Source: CAZNEZ01 sp964572475
GTDB lineage: Bacteria; Bacillota; Clostridia; Lachnospirales; Lachnospiraceae
DNA: 55,056 nucleotides
Assembly (NCBI GenBank): GCA_964572475.1
Contig: CAZNEZ010000010.1
Location: forward strand, 1 to 55,056
Reading direction: 5' to 3'
The notes below the pieces were generated by a model. That model saw only the letters and a program-made list of their open reading frames with translations, made no database searches and was not told the origin of the DNA. Position numbers and translations under genes: made by a program. Positions 36,275 through 43,955 of this stretch are shown in pieces; within the stretch, counting starts at the first letter, position 1; the number at the start of each line of letters is the position of its first letter.

Positions 36275-37805
36275 AGAATTAGGAAGTGAACAGTTAGGTA
36301 AGCTGCTTAGTACCGGAAAGTCGGGAAAACGTAGGGAATGGCGTGGATTTAAGGACACATGGTATGACTATACTCAATGGTTAAAGGTTTGGAAAACACT
36401 TATACTATTTATGATGAAACCACACAATATTAAAGGATTCTTTAGATATCGCTGGATGCTTAATTATCTGGCAGTTCCAGACTTTTTTAATAGACATACA
36501 CAGGGTATGCGCGGTGAGCAGTTAAGGATGGCATATACAGGAATTGGTCTTATTGTTACAGATATGTGTGATATTATTGATACCATATTCAGGGCGGATC
36601 CAGCTATTGGAAATGATACAAAACTGAATGAAAAGATAGTTCTCTTTGATGAAAATATGATGAGTGAAATTATGAGTGGATTTCCGACATTAAAATGGGT
36701 TTCAGTAGAAGTTCCTTCAGTTTATACTAGCTCGATGATGTATCAAAATGGTGTTACACATTACATAGACGTGGCACAGGAATTTGGAATTCCGGGAGAT
36801 GTATGTCCGATGCCAGCGGCTGAGTTAGGTGTGGCAATAGATGATGATTTTCCGAAGATTGGTAAATGTGCTGTGCAATGTAATACAACCTGTGATGGTA
36901 GTATGATGGGTAATTCAATAGAAGCAAGACATTTTAAAATCCCGACATTTCAACTTGCAGTTCCTATCCGACACACACATGAGAGTGTACAAGATTATGC
37001 GGCAGAAGAGATTAAGAATGCAATACATTTTATAGAGGAGCAGACTGGTGAGAAGTTTGACTGGGAGCATTTTTTCAAATGTATGACAAGGTTTAATAGA
37101 GAGACGGAACAAATGCTGGAATGGTTTGATATTTCCAGTACACCATATCCTCAGGTAATAGGAGATAATCTGGCATTATATAGATATGGCGTATACCAGG
37201 CAGCAGGTGGACGTAATGAACAGTTTCTTAAGACTGATATGAAGATTACTGAATTAGCAATGAAAGGCTATAAGAGGCAAGCATTATGCGCAAAAGAAGT
37301 TCGTCATCGTGCAATAACCTGGGGCGTACAGGCAGCATACTATACAGCATTTCCACTATGGATGCAAAATTGTTGGGGAATAGTTCCACTTGTAGATATG
37401 TTAAGCCTTGTATCTACAAAGATGATAAATACTGAAGATAAAGACCAGGCAATGCTTGATTTAGCTTACCTATATGAAAACATGATTATGCGCAATCGTT
37501 CAAATGGAGGCTATGAAGTTGGTGTTGAAGCACTATGGAGATATTGTGAAAGCTTTAATGCTGATATGGTTGTAATGTATGCACATATGGGTTGCAAAGC
37601 GATGTCAGGATATCATGGATTGTTTGAAGAGGAAGCTAGAAAGCGTGGAATTCATCTTGTATGGGTAACACATGGCTTAATGAAACCGAGTGATGCATCA
37701 AGACGTGATATGCGTACTGAATTCAATAGATATATGCGTACTGTATTAAGAGAAGAACCTATTGACCCAAGTCTCGAAGATTTTGACGACTCAAATGCAT
37801 TCTAA
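36267..37805 (+). CDS. 2-hydroxyacyl-CoA dehydratase-family subunit (HgdA-like)
   Basis: A 512-residue second dehydratase-family subunit starting at GTG 36267, overlapping the previous gene. The N-terminal 100 residues are basic and aromatic. Cys-rich segments occur at DVCPMPAAELG and GKCAVQCNTTCDG. The C-terminal domain ends with VMYAHMGCKAMSGYHGLF in part, then THGLMKPSDASRRDMR, which is the active-site region of HgdA and BcrB relatives. With the gene before it, it should form the heterodimeric component that receives electrons from the activator. It is longer than usual HgdA (about 430-480 residues). Confidence 0.82.
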   Translation: MGKELGSEQLGKLLSTGKSGKRREWRGFKDTWYDYTQWLKVWKTLILFMMKPHNIKGFFRYRWMLNYLAVPDFFNRHTQGMRGEQLRMAYTGIGLIVTDMCDIIDTIFRADPAIGNDTKLNEKIVLFDENMMSEIMSGFPTLKWVSVEVPSVYTSSMMYQNGVTHYIDVAQEFGIPGDVCPMPAAELGVAIDDDFPKIGKCAVQCNTTCDGSMMGNSIEARHFKIPTFQLAVPIRHTHESVQDYAAEEIKNAIHFIEEQTGEKFDWEHFFKCMTRFNRETEQMLEWFDISSTPYPQVIGDNLALYRYGVYQAAGGRNEQFLKTDMKITELAMKGYKRQALCAKEVRHRAITWGVQAAYYTAFPLWMQNCWGIVPLVDMLSLVSTKMINTEDKDQAMLDLAYLYENMIMRNRSNGGYEVGVEALWRYCESFNADMVVMYAHMGCKAMSGYHGLFEEEARKRGIHLVWVTHGLMKPSDASRRDMRTEFNRYMRTVLREEPIDPSLEDFDDSNAF

Positions 37806-37829
37806 ATATTATACGAGAAAGGAATAGTT

Positions 37830-38621
37830 ATGAATTATTTTGGTGGATGTGACGCTGGAAGTACTTATACAAAATGCGTTATTATAGATGAAACAGGTAG
37901 ATTGGTAGCAAATGTTACCAGCAGAAGTAGGATTAATCCAGTTCTTAGCGCTCAGTCAGCACTTGATGAAGCAATTGCACAGGTGTCTGAATTACATGAA
38001 GCAAAGGATTTAAAATACCTTATTGGTACTGGATACGGAAGAAATAAAGTACCATTTGCAGATGAAAACATATCAGAGATTAGCTGCCATGCTATGGGTG
38101 TACATGTTGTGAATCCAGAAGTTAAGGCAATAATAGATATTGGAGGACAGGATGTTAAGGGAATTGCAATAGATACAGATGGAACGGTACTTAACTTTGC
38201 AATGAACGATAAATGTGCAGCAGGAACAGGAAGATTTTTTGAAACTATGGCAAATGCATTTGAGATGTCTTTACCTGAGTTTTCAAAGCTTTCACTCAAA
38301 GCTAAAAATGTTATTCCAATTACAGCACAGTGTACGGTATTTGCTGAAAGCGAGGTTATCTCGCTGGTTGGAGAGGGAAAGCCTATGGAAGAGATAGCGG
38401 CAGGAATCCAAACTTCAGTTGCTAAGAGATGCTTTGTTATGGCTAAAAAAGCGGGAGCAGTTGATAGTGTAACACTTACAGGAGGCTGTGCTAAAAACGA
38501 GGGACTGAAAAAGGCAATCGAAAGAGTACTTAAAATTAAGGTTACGGATTTGGAGATTGACCCACAGTTAATGGGAGCTCTTGGCGCGGCTGAGTATGCA
38601 AGGCAGAAAGGAATGAAGTAA
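37830..38621 (+). CDS. 2-hydroxyacyl-CoA dehydratase activator (HgdC/BcrAD-type ATPase)
   Basis: A 263-residue ASKHA-fold ATPase that binds a 4Fe-4S cluster between the two monomers and drives electrons into the dehydratase component at the cost of ATP. The cluster ligands Cys129 (NDKCAAGTGRFFE) and Cys168 (ITAQCTVFAESE) are in the expected places. The nucleotide-binding motifs GCDAGSTYTK, IDIGGQDVK and LTGGCAKNEGL are intact. It directly follows both dehydratase subunits, so a complete archerase-type system is present. Confidence 0.92.
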   Translation: MNYFGGCDAGSTYTKCVIIDETGRLVANVTSRSRINPVLSAQSALDEAIAQVSELHEAKDLKYLIGTGYGRNKVPFADENISEISCHAMGVHVVNPEVKAIIDIGGQDVKGIAIDTDGTVLNFAMNDKCAAGTGRFFETMANAFEMSLPEFSKLSLKAKNVIPITAQCTVFAESEVISLVGEGKPMEEIAAGIQTSVAKRCFVMAKKAGAVDSVTLTGGCAKNEGLKKAIERVLKIKVTDLEIDPQLMGALGAAEYARQKGMK

Positions 38622-38622
38622 T

Positions 38623-38799
38623 ATGTTGTTTTTACATATATTTTTAAAAATATTTATTAAACTGGTATTTGTATTATCTATACTATTTGTATGCAGTCTG
38701 TTTATTTATTTCTTTAATCTTGATATGAAGATTTCATCTAAATTAATGCCATTTTTTACAAAGCATTATGACAAAATTAAAAGAGATAGACACCTATGA
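38623..38799 (+). CDS. 58-residue single-helix membrane protein
   Basis: The ATG at 38623 is one base after the activator stop codon, and the ORF ends in an ATGA overlap with the next start (38796), so it is squeezed between two translated genes. The product has one strongly hydrophobic helix (about residues 10-33, FIKLVFVLSILFVCSLFIYF in part), then a basic cytoplasmic tail (KHYDKIKRDRHL). There is no Shine-Dalgarno site of its own, so translation would depend on coupling. It could anchor the neighbouring soluble enzymes to the membrane (inference). Confidence 0.6.
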   Translation: MLFLHIFLKIFIKLVFVLSILFVCSLFIYFFNLDMKISSKLMPFFTKHYDKIKRDRHL

Positions 38800-39563
38800 G
38801 ATTGTATGACAGCGTAATTAAAGAAAGTCTTAAATTACTTGATGGATATAAAGCTACCCACTACAAAATAAATGAACCAGTTATCGATGAGAAGGACTTG
38901 GATACTTCAAGTGGAATAAATGATATTAATAAGCCATGGCCTGATGCAGGAGACCATAATATGGTGCTGAAAAGTGAAATGTCATACGAACTTGGAGGCA
39001 GTGGTATGGCTGCAATTAGCGGACTTTCCTTTACTTCAGATGCCACATTAGTGGAATGTGACGAGGTGGTGGTATATGGTGCAGATATTAACCAGATTAG
39101 TGAAGATTCTTCATATGCAAGACTTACATTTTTAAGAGTTTTAGAAGATGGGCTTGGAGAGGGCGATGAGGCTTATTCTACAATGAGGAAGGTTGAATAT
39201 ACCAGATACCATGTTAATCCTAAAGGTTATATGATGAGAATATCTGTGGCTAATGACCGTGAACCCGTGAGAATTAGTAAACAGGCTATTGAAAATGGCT
39301 TGGATTTTCAGGCAGTTGGTCAAATGTTTATAAAAGGATACCGTGAGAATCCCAAGATAAAGGCAGCTAAAATTATCTTTATAACTTTACAAGATTTTTC
39401 ATATGAGGAATTAGGCAAAAAGGTGCATATATCTGAGCAGATTACGGAATCACTTAATCATATTTTTAAGGATTTAAAGATGGATTGTTCTGTGTGTAAT
39501 CTAAAGTCTATTTGCGATGAAGTAGAGGGTATGAGGGAATTGCACTTTGCACAGGGAAAGTGA
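38796..39563 (+). CDS. Acetyl-CoA synthase (CODH/ACS beta subunit)-like protein
   Basis: A 255-residue soluble protein. Its second half (YHVNPKGYMMRISVANDREP in part, VGQMFIKGYRENP, and the ending with Cys231, Cys234, Cys240 in DCSVCNLKSICDEVEGMREL) resembles a segment of the acetyl-CoA synthase/CO dehydrogenase beta subunit (AcsB/CdhC). The Cys set of the nickel-iron A cluster (CxxC, CGC) is absent, so it cannot be a full acetyl-CoA synthase; it may bind CoA or one iron-sulfur cluster. The family assignment comes from memory of these motifs and is moderate. Genomic context with a CooC-type ATPase supports it. It overlaps the 58-residue ORF by four bases. Confidence 0.6.
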   Translation: MRLYDSVIKESLKLLDGYKATHYKINEPVIDEKDLDTSSGINDINKPWPDAGDHNMVLKSEMSYELGGSGMAAISGLSFTSDATLVECDEVVVYGADINQISEDSSYARLTFLRVLEDGLGEGDEAYSTMRKVEYTRYHVNPKGYMMRISVANDREPVRISKQAIENGLDFQAVGQMFIKGYRENPKIKAAKIIFITLQDFSYEELGKKVHISEQITESLNHIFKDLKMDCSVCNLKSICDEVEGMRELHFAQGK

Positions 39564-39843
39564 GTGGAAAAAATATATACCAGAGATTCTTTCATTTAAT
39601 ATAGGTGGAATTAGATTTTTGCTTGTGCATGAAGAAGGAAGATTACCATATTCATTACCACAAGTTGATGTGATTATCTGCGGACATACACATATTTATC
39701 AAAATATAGAAAGACGTGGAATTATATATCTTAATCCGGGGAGCTTATCACAAAGTCGAGGCACCAATCTTTCTATGGCTGTTATTACCATTAATTCATT
39801 AAACATTAATATAGAAAAGATATATCTGGATAAAGAGTACTAG
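39547..39843 (+). pseudogene. Remnant of a YfcE/MJ0936-type metallophosphoesterase
   Basis: The frame encodes only the C-terminal part of a phosphodiesterase: IRFLLVHEEGRLPYSLPQ in part, then IICGHTHIYQN (the GHTH metal motif) and YLNPGSLSQSRG. The N-terminal metal-binding half (D-x-H and GNCD/GNHD) is missing, and the only in-frame start (TTG 39547) has no ribosome binding site and lies inside the preceding gene. It is flanked by imperfect direct repeats (ACTTTGCACAGGGAAA at 39544 and ACTTTGTACAGGAAAA at 39852), which may mark the ends of the deletion or insertion that truncated it. Confidence 0.7.
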
Positions 39844-39917
39844 GGAATTTTACTTTGTACAGGAAAAATTAATAGAGAAGATATTATTTAAAATCAGGTC
39901 GTTAGGAGAAGGAGAAA

Positions 39918-40616
39918 ATGTATATAGGAATTTGCGATGATGAATTAATAGTTGCATCTATGTTAAAGGACATGGTGGATGAAGTACTTAAATCACAGGA
40001 AATAAGTGCAACAGTCGAAATATTTACGCTAGGAACCCAGCTTTTAGAAAATGCCGTTATATTAGATGCTGTATTTTTAGATATTGATATGCCAGAAATA
40101 GATGGAATAGAGGTCGGAAAGGAAATATGCCATAAAAATCCTAATTGTATAATTATAATGGCAACAGGAAGGGAAGATAGGTATAGGGAGGCATTTAAAA
40201 TAAGAGCTGTAGATTTTATAACAAAGCCATTCAAAAAACATAATATTGAAGAGGCAATTGAAGAAATAATTAAGCACCAGGTAGGACAGAAAAAATTAAA
40301 TATGTATTATAATAGAAAATTATATGCTATCTTAGAAAAAGAAATAGTGATGATTGAGTCATACAATGGATATGTACAGTGCTTGACTGAAAATACGGTA
40401 TTTAGAAAGGAAAGCTCTCTTAATCAGATGATGGAAGAAGTTGATCAGAGGATATTTTTTAGGATAAATCGTAAAGAAATAGTAAATATGTATTATATAG
40501 ATAAATATAGTGATAGTGGAATTATTAAAATCAAGGATAAAAAATTAAGGATTTCCAGAGATAGAAAAAAAGAATTTGAGAAGGCTTATGTTAAATTTGA
40601 CTTGAATTATAGATAA
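39918..40616 (+). CDS. LytTR-family response regulator (AgrA/ComE type)
   Basis: A 232-residue regulator. Receiver: acidic residues D7-D8, phosphoacceptor Asp55 (AVFLDIDMPEIDG), Lys in ITKPFKK. The C-terminal LytTR DNA-binding domain shows the characteristic pattern (IVMIESYNGYVQCLTE, FFRINRKEIVNMYYID). Such regulators bind paired direct repeats upstream of peptide-pheromone and bacteriocin promoters. Its cognate sites are probably the repeats at 41941-41969. It lies 28 bases ahead of its kinase. Confidence 0.93.
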   Translation: MYIGICDDELIVASMLKDMVDEVLKSQEISATVEIFTLGTQLLENAVILDAVFLDIDMPEIDGIEVGKEICHKNPNCIIIMATGREDRYREAFKIRAVDFITKPFKKHNIEEAIEEIIKHQVGQKKLNMYYNRKLYAILEKEIVMIESYNGYVQCLTENTVFRKESSLNQMMEEVDQRIFFRINRKEIVNMYYIDKYSDSGIIKIKDKKLRISRDRKKEFEKAYVKFDLNYR

Positions 40617-40643
40617 TATACTAATAAGAAATGAGGAGAATTA

Positions 40644-41930
40644 ATGGGTACATACAGTATAGTATTTGCTAGCTACATAATAATAGGAGTAATATTTTTC
40701 AAAATAATATCTAGCAAAAAAATAAGTAAATACAAGATAACTGGAATAATGATTGCAGTTACAGAAATCTTTTTAATAATAATATGCCATAAAAAAATTC
40801 CAGTTATATTATTAGGAGTAATGGCATTCTTTTGCGTTAGCTTTTTATTTGAGCTATCCATTTTAGAAAGAATAAAGCTATTTGTAATTTCGTTTTGCAT
40901 ATGGATACTTATAGATACCCTAGTATATATATTGTTAAGTATGACTAATCTGATTTTATTTAATAATAGCATATTTAATGTTATAGAAGTAAATGCAATT
41001 ACTATCTTTTTAGCTACCATTGTATTAATTGGCAAAAGTATGAAACATAATCGTGAAAAGGTAATGAACTATAAGATTAGCAAGATAAAATCGATGTTAG
41101 TATATTTGATATTAATTTTATTGGGTTTGTCCTTTGCTTTTACTATTGTCCTGTTTCAATATGCAAGCGATTACATTGTAAATGAAAAGATAATTTATAT
41201 TTTTAATATTTTGGCAATTATATCCTTAGTGGGACTAGGATTATTTTTTATAATAGCAATGTATATGATAGATATAAATAGACAGATAAATGAAACTTTA
41301 TATCAGAAGGATATGTTGGTAAATTCACAGGAAATATATTATCAAAGTTTACTGGAACGTGAAGAGGAAACAAGAAAATTTCGTCATGATATAAAAGGGC
41401 ATTTGATATGTATACAAAAATTAGCTGAAACACAAGGAGATAATAGTGTTTTGGAATATTTAAACGAATTAAACTATTATATAGGAGATATTGAGGGGGG
41501 GATTTACAATTCTGGAAATAAAATTGTAGATATTTTGTTGAATTACTATTTGAGAATGCTTAATGAGCATGTGAATGTTTGCGTCAGAGGTATATTTAGC
41601 TCCAAAATTGAAATGAGTCAGACAGATATATGTACTGTGGTTGGTAATGCATTAAAAAATGCAGTAGAAGAATTGGAAGGAGTTTCCCAAGATGCATATA
41701 TTGAAATAAAATTTTCTGAGGGAAATCAGTTTGCACAAATGGAGATGTCTAACAGTATTATTCATCAAAAACATAAAAGTGAAAAAAACAGTATTTTACA
41801 CGATAAACACTTTGGATATGGACTGGAGAATATAAGAAGAACAGTAGAAAAAAATAATGGAAAAGTAGAGTATGAAGTTGATAATGAGATATTTAAAATA
41901 AAAGTAATAATTGACTTTTTAACTCAGTAA
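40644..41930 (+). CDS. AgrC-like peptide-sensing histidine kinase
   Basis: A 428-residue membrane kinase of the quorum-sensing type. Six or seven membrane helices occupy residues 1-205, as in AgrC, BlpH and ComD receptors for peptide pheromones. A coiled segment (QEIYYQSLLEREEETRKFRHD in part) leads to the H box (RKFRHDIKGHL), then the degenerate GHKL ATPase domain (NALKNAVEEL, GYGLENIRRTVEKNNG). It pairs with the LytTR regulator. The natural ligand is probably the peptide encoded just downstream at 42047. Confidence 0.92.
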   Translation: MGTYSIVFASYIIIGVIFFKIISSKKISKYKITGIMIAVTEIFLIIICHKKIPVILLGVMAFFCVSFLFELSILERIKLFVISFCIWILIDTLVYILLSMTNLILFNNSIFNVIEVNAITIFLATIVLIGKSMKHNREKVMNYKISKIKSMLVYLILILLGLSFAFTIVLFQYASDYIVNEKIIYIFNILAIISLVGLGLFFIIAMYMIDINRQINETLYQKDMLVNSQEIYYQSLLEREEETRKFRHDIKGHLICIQKLAETQGDNSVLEYLNELNYYIGDIEGGIYNSGNKIVDILLNYYLRMLNEHVNVCVRGIFSSKIEMSQTDICTVVGNALKNAVEELEGVSQDAYIEIKFSEGNQFAQMEMSNSIIHQKHKSEKNSILHDKHFGYGLENIRRTVEKNNGKVEYEVDNEIFKIKVIIDFLTQ

Positions 41931-41940
41931 AAACGGTTTA

Positions 41941-41969
41941 AGGAGTTATCCCACCTTTCAAGGAGTTAT
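41941..41969 (+). promoter_or_regulatory. Paired LytTR-type direct repeats
   Basis: AGGAGTTAT occurs at 41941-41949 and 41961-41969, exactly 20 bases start to start (nearly two helical turns). The core AGTTA matches the AgrA/ComE half-site pattern (ACAGTTAAG). The second copy ends three bases before a -35 box, the usual activator position. Confidence 0.7.
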
Positions 41970-41971
41970 TA

Positions 41972-42000
41972 TTGAAAGAAAAATCGACAGGAAGTACAAT
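41972..42000 (+). promoter_or_regulatory. Promoter of the peptide/secreted protein operon
   Basis: TTGAAA at 41972-41977 and TACAAT at 41995-42000, 17 bases apart. Initiation near 42007 would give a 40-base leader before the 21-residue peptide. It is directly downstream of the LytTR repeats. Confidence 0.75.
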
Positions 42001-42046
42001 GAAAAAGTGAGAACACTAATTCCATAAAGTATAGGAGGTGCAGGAA

Positions 42047-42112
42047 ATGATAAATAGAAATACGCTTATTTTAAGATCAATATTTGACTGGTGGAAATGG
42101 CTTTTTGCATAA
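42047..42112 (+). CDS. 21-residue Trp-rich peptide, candidate pheromone or leaderless bacteriocin
   Basis: A strong site (TAGGAGGTG) six bases before the ATG and the regulated promoter make translation likely. The peptide begins MINRNTLI and ends FDWWKWLFA. It is cationic overall (two Arg, one Lys, one Asp). The polar residues Arg10, Ser11, Asp14 and Lys17 fall on one face of a helix, so it would be amphipathic. There is no Cys and no AgrB-like protease in the window, so it is not a standard AgrD. The DWW core recalls Trp-Trp competence pheromones of streptococci, but those act through different receptors. It could be the signal for the adjacent kinase, or a membrane-active effector. Confidence 0.6.
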   Translation: MINRNTLILRSIFDWWKWLFA

Positions 42113-42142
42113 TTGAAATGCAAAATAGTTATCTAGGAATAT

Positions 42143-42187
42143 ATTAAAGATACATTAAAGATACATTAAGAACAATATATCTTTAAT
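42143..42187 (+). repeat. Tandem 11-base repeat and hairpin between the peptide and the secreted-protein gene
   Basis: ATTAAAGATAC is present at 42143-42153 and 42154-42164, followed by a decayed third copy. TATCTTTAAT at 42178-42187 is complementary to either copy, giving alternative 10-pair stems. It may moderate expression between the peptide and the downstream secreted protein. Confidence 0.5.
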
Positions 42188-42218
42188 AATAAGCAGAAGG
42201 TATAGGAAGAAAAAGTAA

Positions 42219-42644
42219 ATAAAAAAAACGATAGCAGTAATATGTACAATTTTAGTTATGATGTCTGGAATTGCGTTGACATCATATGCAGCAACAGTTA
42301 AATATACAAAAAACTGTGATTTTACTAAAGGGTTATTAGTAACTAATCAAAGTGGAAATGTATCATTTTCTTATACACCTGGTAATGGAAGTACAACATA
42401 TGCCAGAACTAGGAGTGGAGTTAAATTAAATGCAAATTCATATGGATATGTTGCTTCCACAACAACAGCAGGAACAACATCAATTCATAAATACTGGGGT
42501 GGAAAATCAACAGTTGCGGGTTGGTATTACAACCCAACAGCAGTAGCTACTTACAAAAAATATGCTACATCAGTATATTTTTATGCAGATTTTAGGGCTT
42601 CAAGTAATAATATAACCACTATTTATGAATTAACAGGATATTAA
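42219..42644 (+). CDS. Small secreted beta-rich protein, apparent ATA start
   Basis: The reading frame from 42219 encodes a classic signal peptide (KKTIAVICTILVMMSGIAL, then TSYA and a cleavage site) and a mature part of about 115 residues rich in Tyr, Thr, Ser and Gly with repeated beta-strand patterns. The only codon placed nine bases after AGGAAG that keeps the whole signal peptide is ATA at 42219; the first ATG (42258) would cut the signal peptide in half, and no upstream ATG, GTG or TTG is in frame after the stop at 42216. ATA starts are very rare, so a mutated ATG or sequence error is also possible. By size, secretion and flanking ABC genes it resembles lactococcin 972-type or other class III-like bacteriocins, but I see no convincing sequence match. 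Confidence 0.6.
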   Translation: MKKTIAVICTILVMMSGIALTSYAATVKYTKNCDFTKGLLVTNQSGNVSFSYTPGNGSTTYARTRSGVKLNANSYGYVASTTTAGTTSIHKYWGGKSTVAGWYYNPTAVATYKKYATSVYFYADFRASSNNITTIYELTGY

Positions 42645-42657
42645 ACCGGGGTTAAAA

Positions 42658-43922
42658 ATGAAAATTATAATATTGATTTTAAAAAAGATAGGTGGTCATT
42701 TTAAAGAAAATAAGCTTATAACCACTGTTTATATTATCAGCTTCCTATTAAGTGTTCTCACACTTATTTTTATGTACAATAATTTTATGCCATCTGTAAT
42801 ACGAGAGGCAAAAAATAATACAGAGTGCATTGAATATTTACATATTATAGCTGATAAAGAAAGTACAGANNNNNNNNNNNNNNNNNNNNNNNNNNNNNNN
42901 NNNNNNNNNNNNNNNNNNNNNNNNNNNNNNNNNNNNNNNNNNNNNNNNNNNNNNNNNNNNNNNNNNNNNATAATACAGAGTGCATTGAATATTTACATAT
43001 TATAGCTGATAAAGAAAGTACAGATGATAATAAAGATTCAGATGGTGAGAAGATAGAGATACCTGATGACTTTCCAGAGGAGATAGGGGATAATGTAAAT
43101 GTAATGATAATGGAAGAATCTACACATGGAGATGAATCTGAAACGGGATGGCCAATTATTGTAACATATAAAGATGATGAGATTAGTGGAGCTAATTCAA
43201 AGGTTGAAGGAAGAACGGAATTTACTGACGAGGAAAGGGAAGGTAATACATTAGTAGGCATATTTCCAGCATATACTAGCGTAGGAACATTACCAAAATC
43301 ATATACGTATAATGGCTTAGAATATAAAGCTATTGGATGGTCTCTTAGAAGTTATTTTATCATTCCAGAAAAACTATTTATAAATCAGGGATTCGGAGTA
43401 GATAGTGTAATAATATATTTAAAAGACACATTAACGACAATGGAAAGCAATGAACTGATAAATAAGATAACATCTACATATCAAATAAAAAGTATGCTAA
43501 CCCCTGAAGCATATAATGACGAATATTTAGGGAATTCAAGGCAAATTATATTTATGCTTTCTTTAGGTTTTGCAGTAATGATATTTGTATTTGGATATTT
43601 GATAAGATATATAGTAATAACGAGTAAAAGTGAAAATATGATATATAGATTAGTTGGAGCAGGAAATGGGGTGATAGTTTGCATTTCAGCACTTGAATCT
43701 CTAATTGCTAATTTGATTTTATCAATTATAGCGGTAATAATACATGCCGCTCTATTTAGTCCGATTTTTAATAAACTAAATTTTTACACTAATGTGAGCT
43801 TAGATATAATAGATTATTTACTCTTAATAGGAGTTACTACATTTATTTCGTTTATTGCAGTGCTGCCACATATTGTAAGAAGTACAAGAATAACATTGAT
43901 AAATAATAGAAATCAAATATAG
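42658..43922 (+). CDS. ABC transporter permease (FtsX/MacB-like), interrupted by an artefactual gap
   Basis: An N-terminal membrane helix (about residues 19-41), a large extracellular domain and three C-terminal helices are encoded. The frame runs from 42658 to the Ns at 42870. The same 55 bases occur on both sides of the gap (42815-42869 and 42970-43024). If one copy and the Ns are removed, the frame continues exactly into the ORF ending at 43922 and gives a 369-residue protein. The C-terminal segment MIYRLVGAGNGVIVCISALES fits (in part) the FtsX helix-loop. It acts with the following permease and ATPase. Confidence 0.8.
42815..43024. other. Scaffold gap flanked by exact 55-base duplication
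   Basis: A run of 100 Ns (42870-42969) is bordered by identical 55-base ends. That is the signature of two contigs that overlap by one assembly k-mer but were joined with a default gap. The true sequence is probably 155 bases shorter. Confidence 0.92.
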
Positions 43923-43955
43923 TTATAGTGTGTATTATATGAAAGAGAGAAATAT

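Noticed and set aside
34250..39563. Canonical 2-hydroxyglutaryl-CoA dehydratase fermentation operon
   Set aside because: No CoA-transferase, dehydrogenase or decarboxylase genes accompany it, and the CooC-type ATPase and ACS-like protein do not belong to that pathway.
42047..42112. Standard AgrD precursor
   Set aside because: The peptide has no Cys or Ser-thiolactone core and no acidic C-terminal tail, and no AgrB-type protease gene is in the window.
42219..42644. Firm assignment to the lactococcin 972 family
   Set aside because: The size, secretion and ABC neighbours fit, but the family's conserved segments are not seen, so I left the product unnamed.
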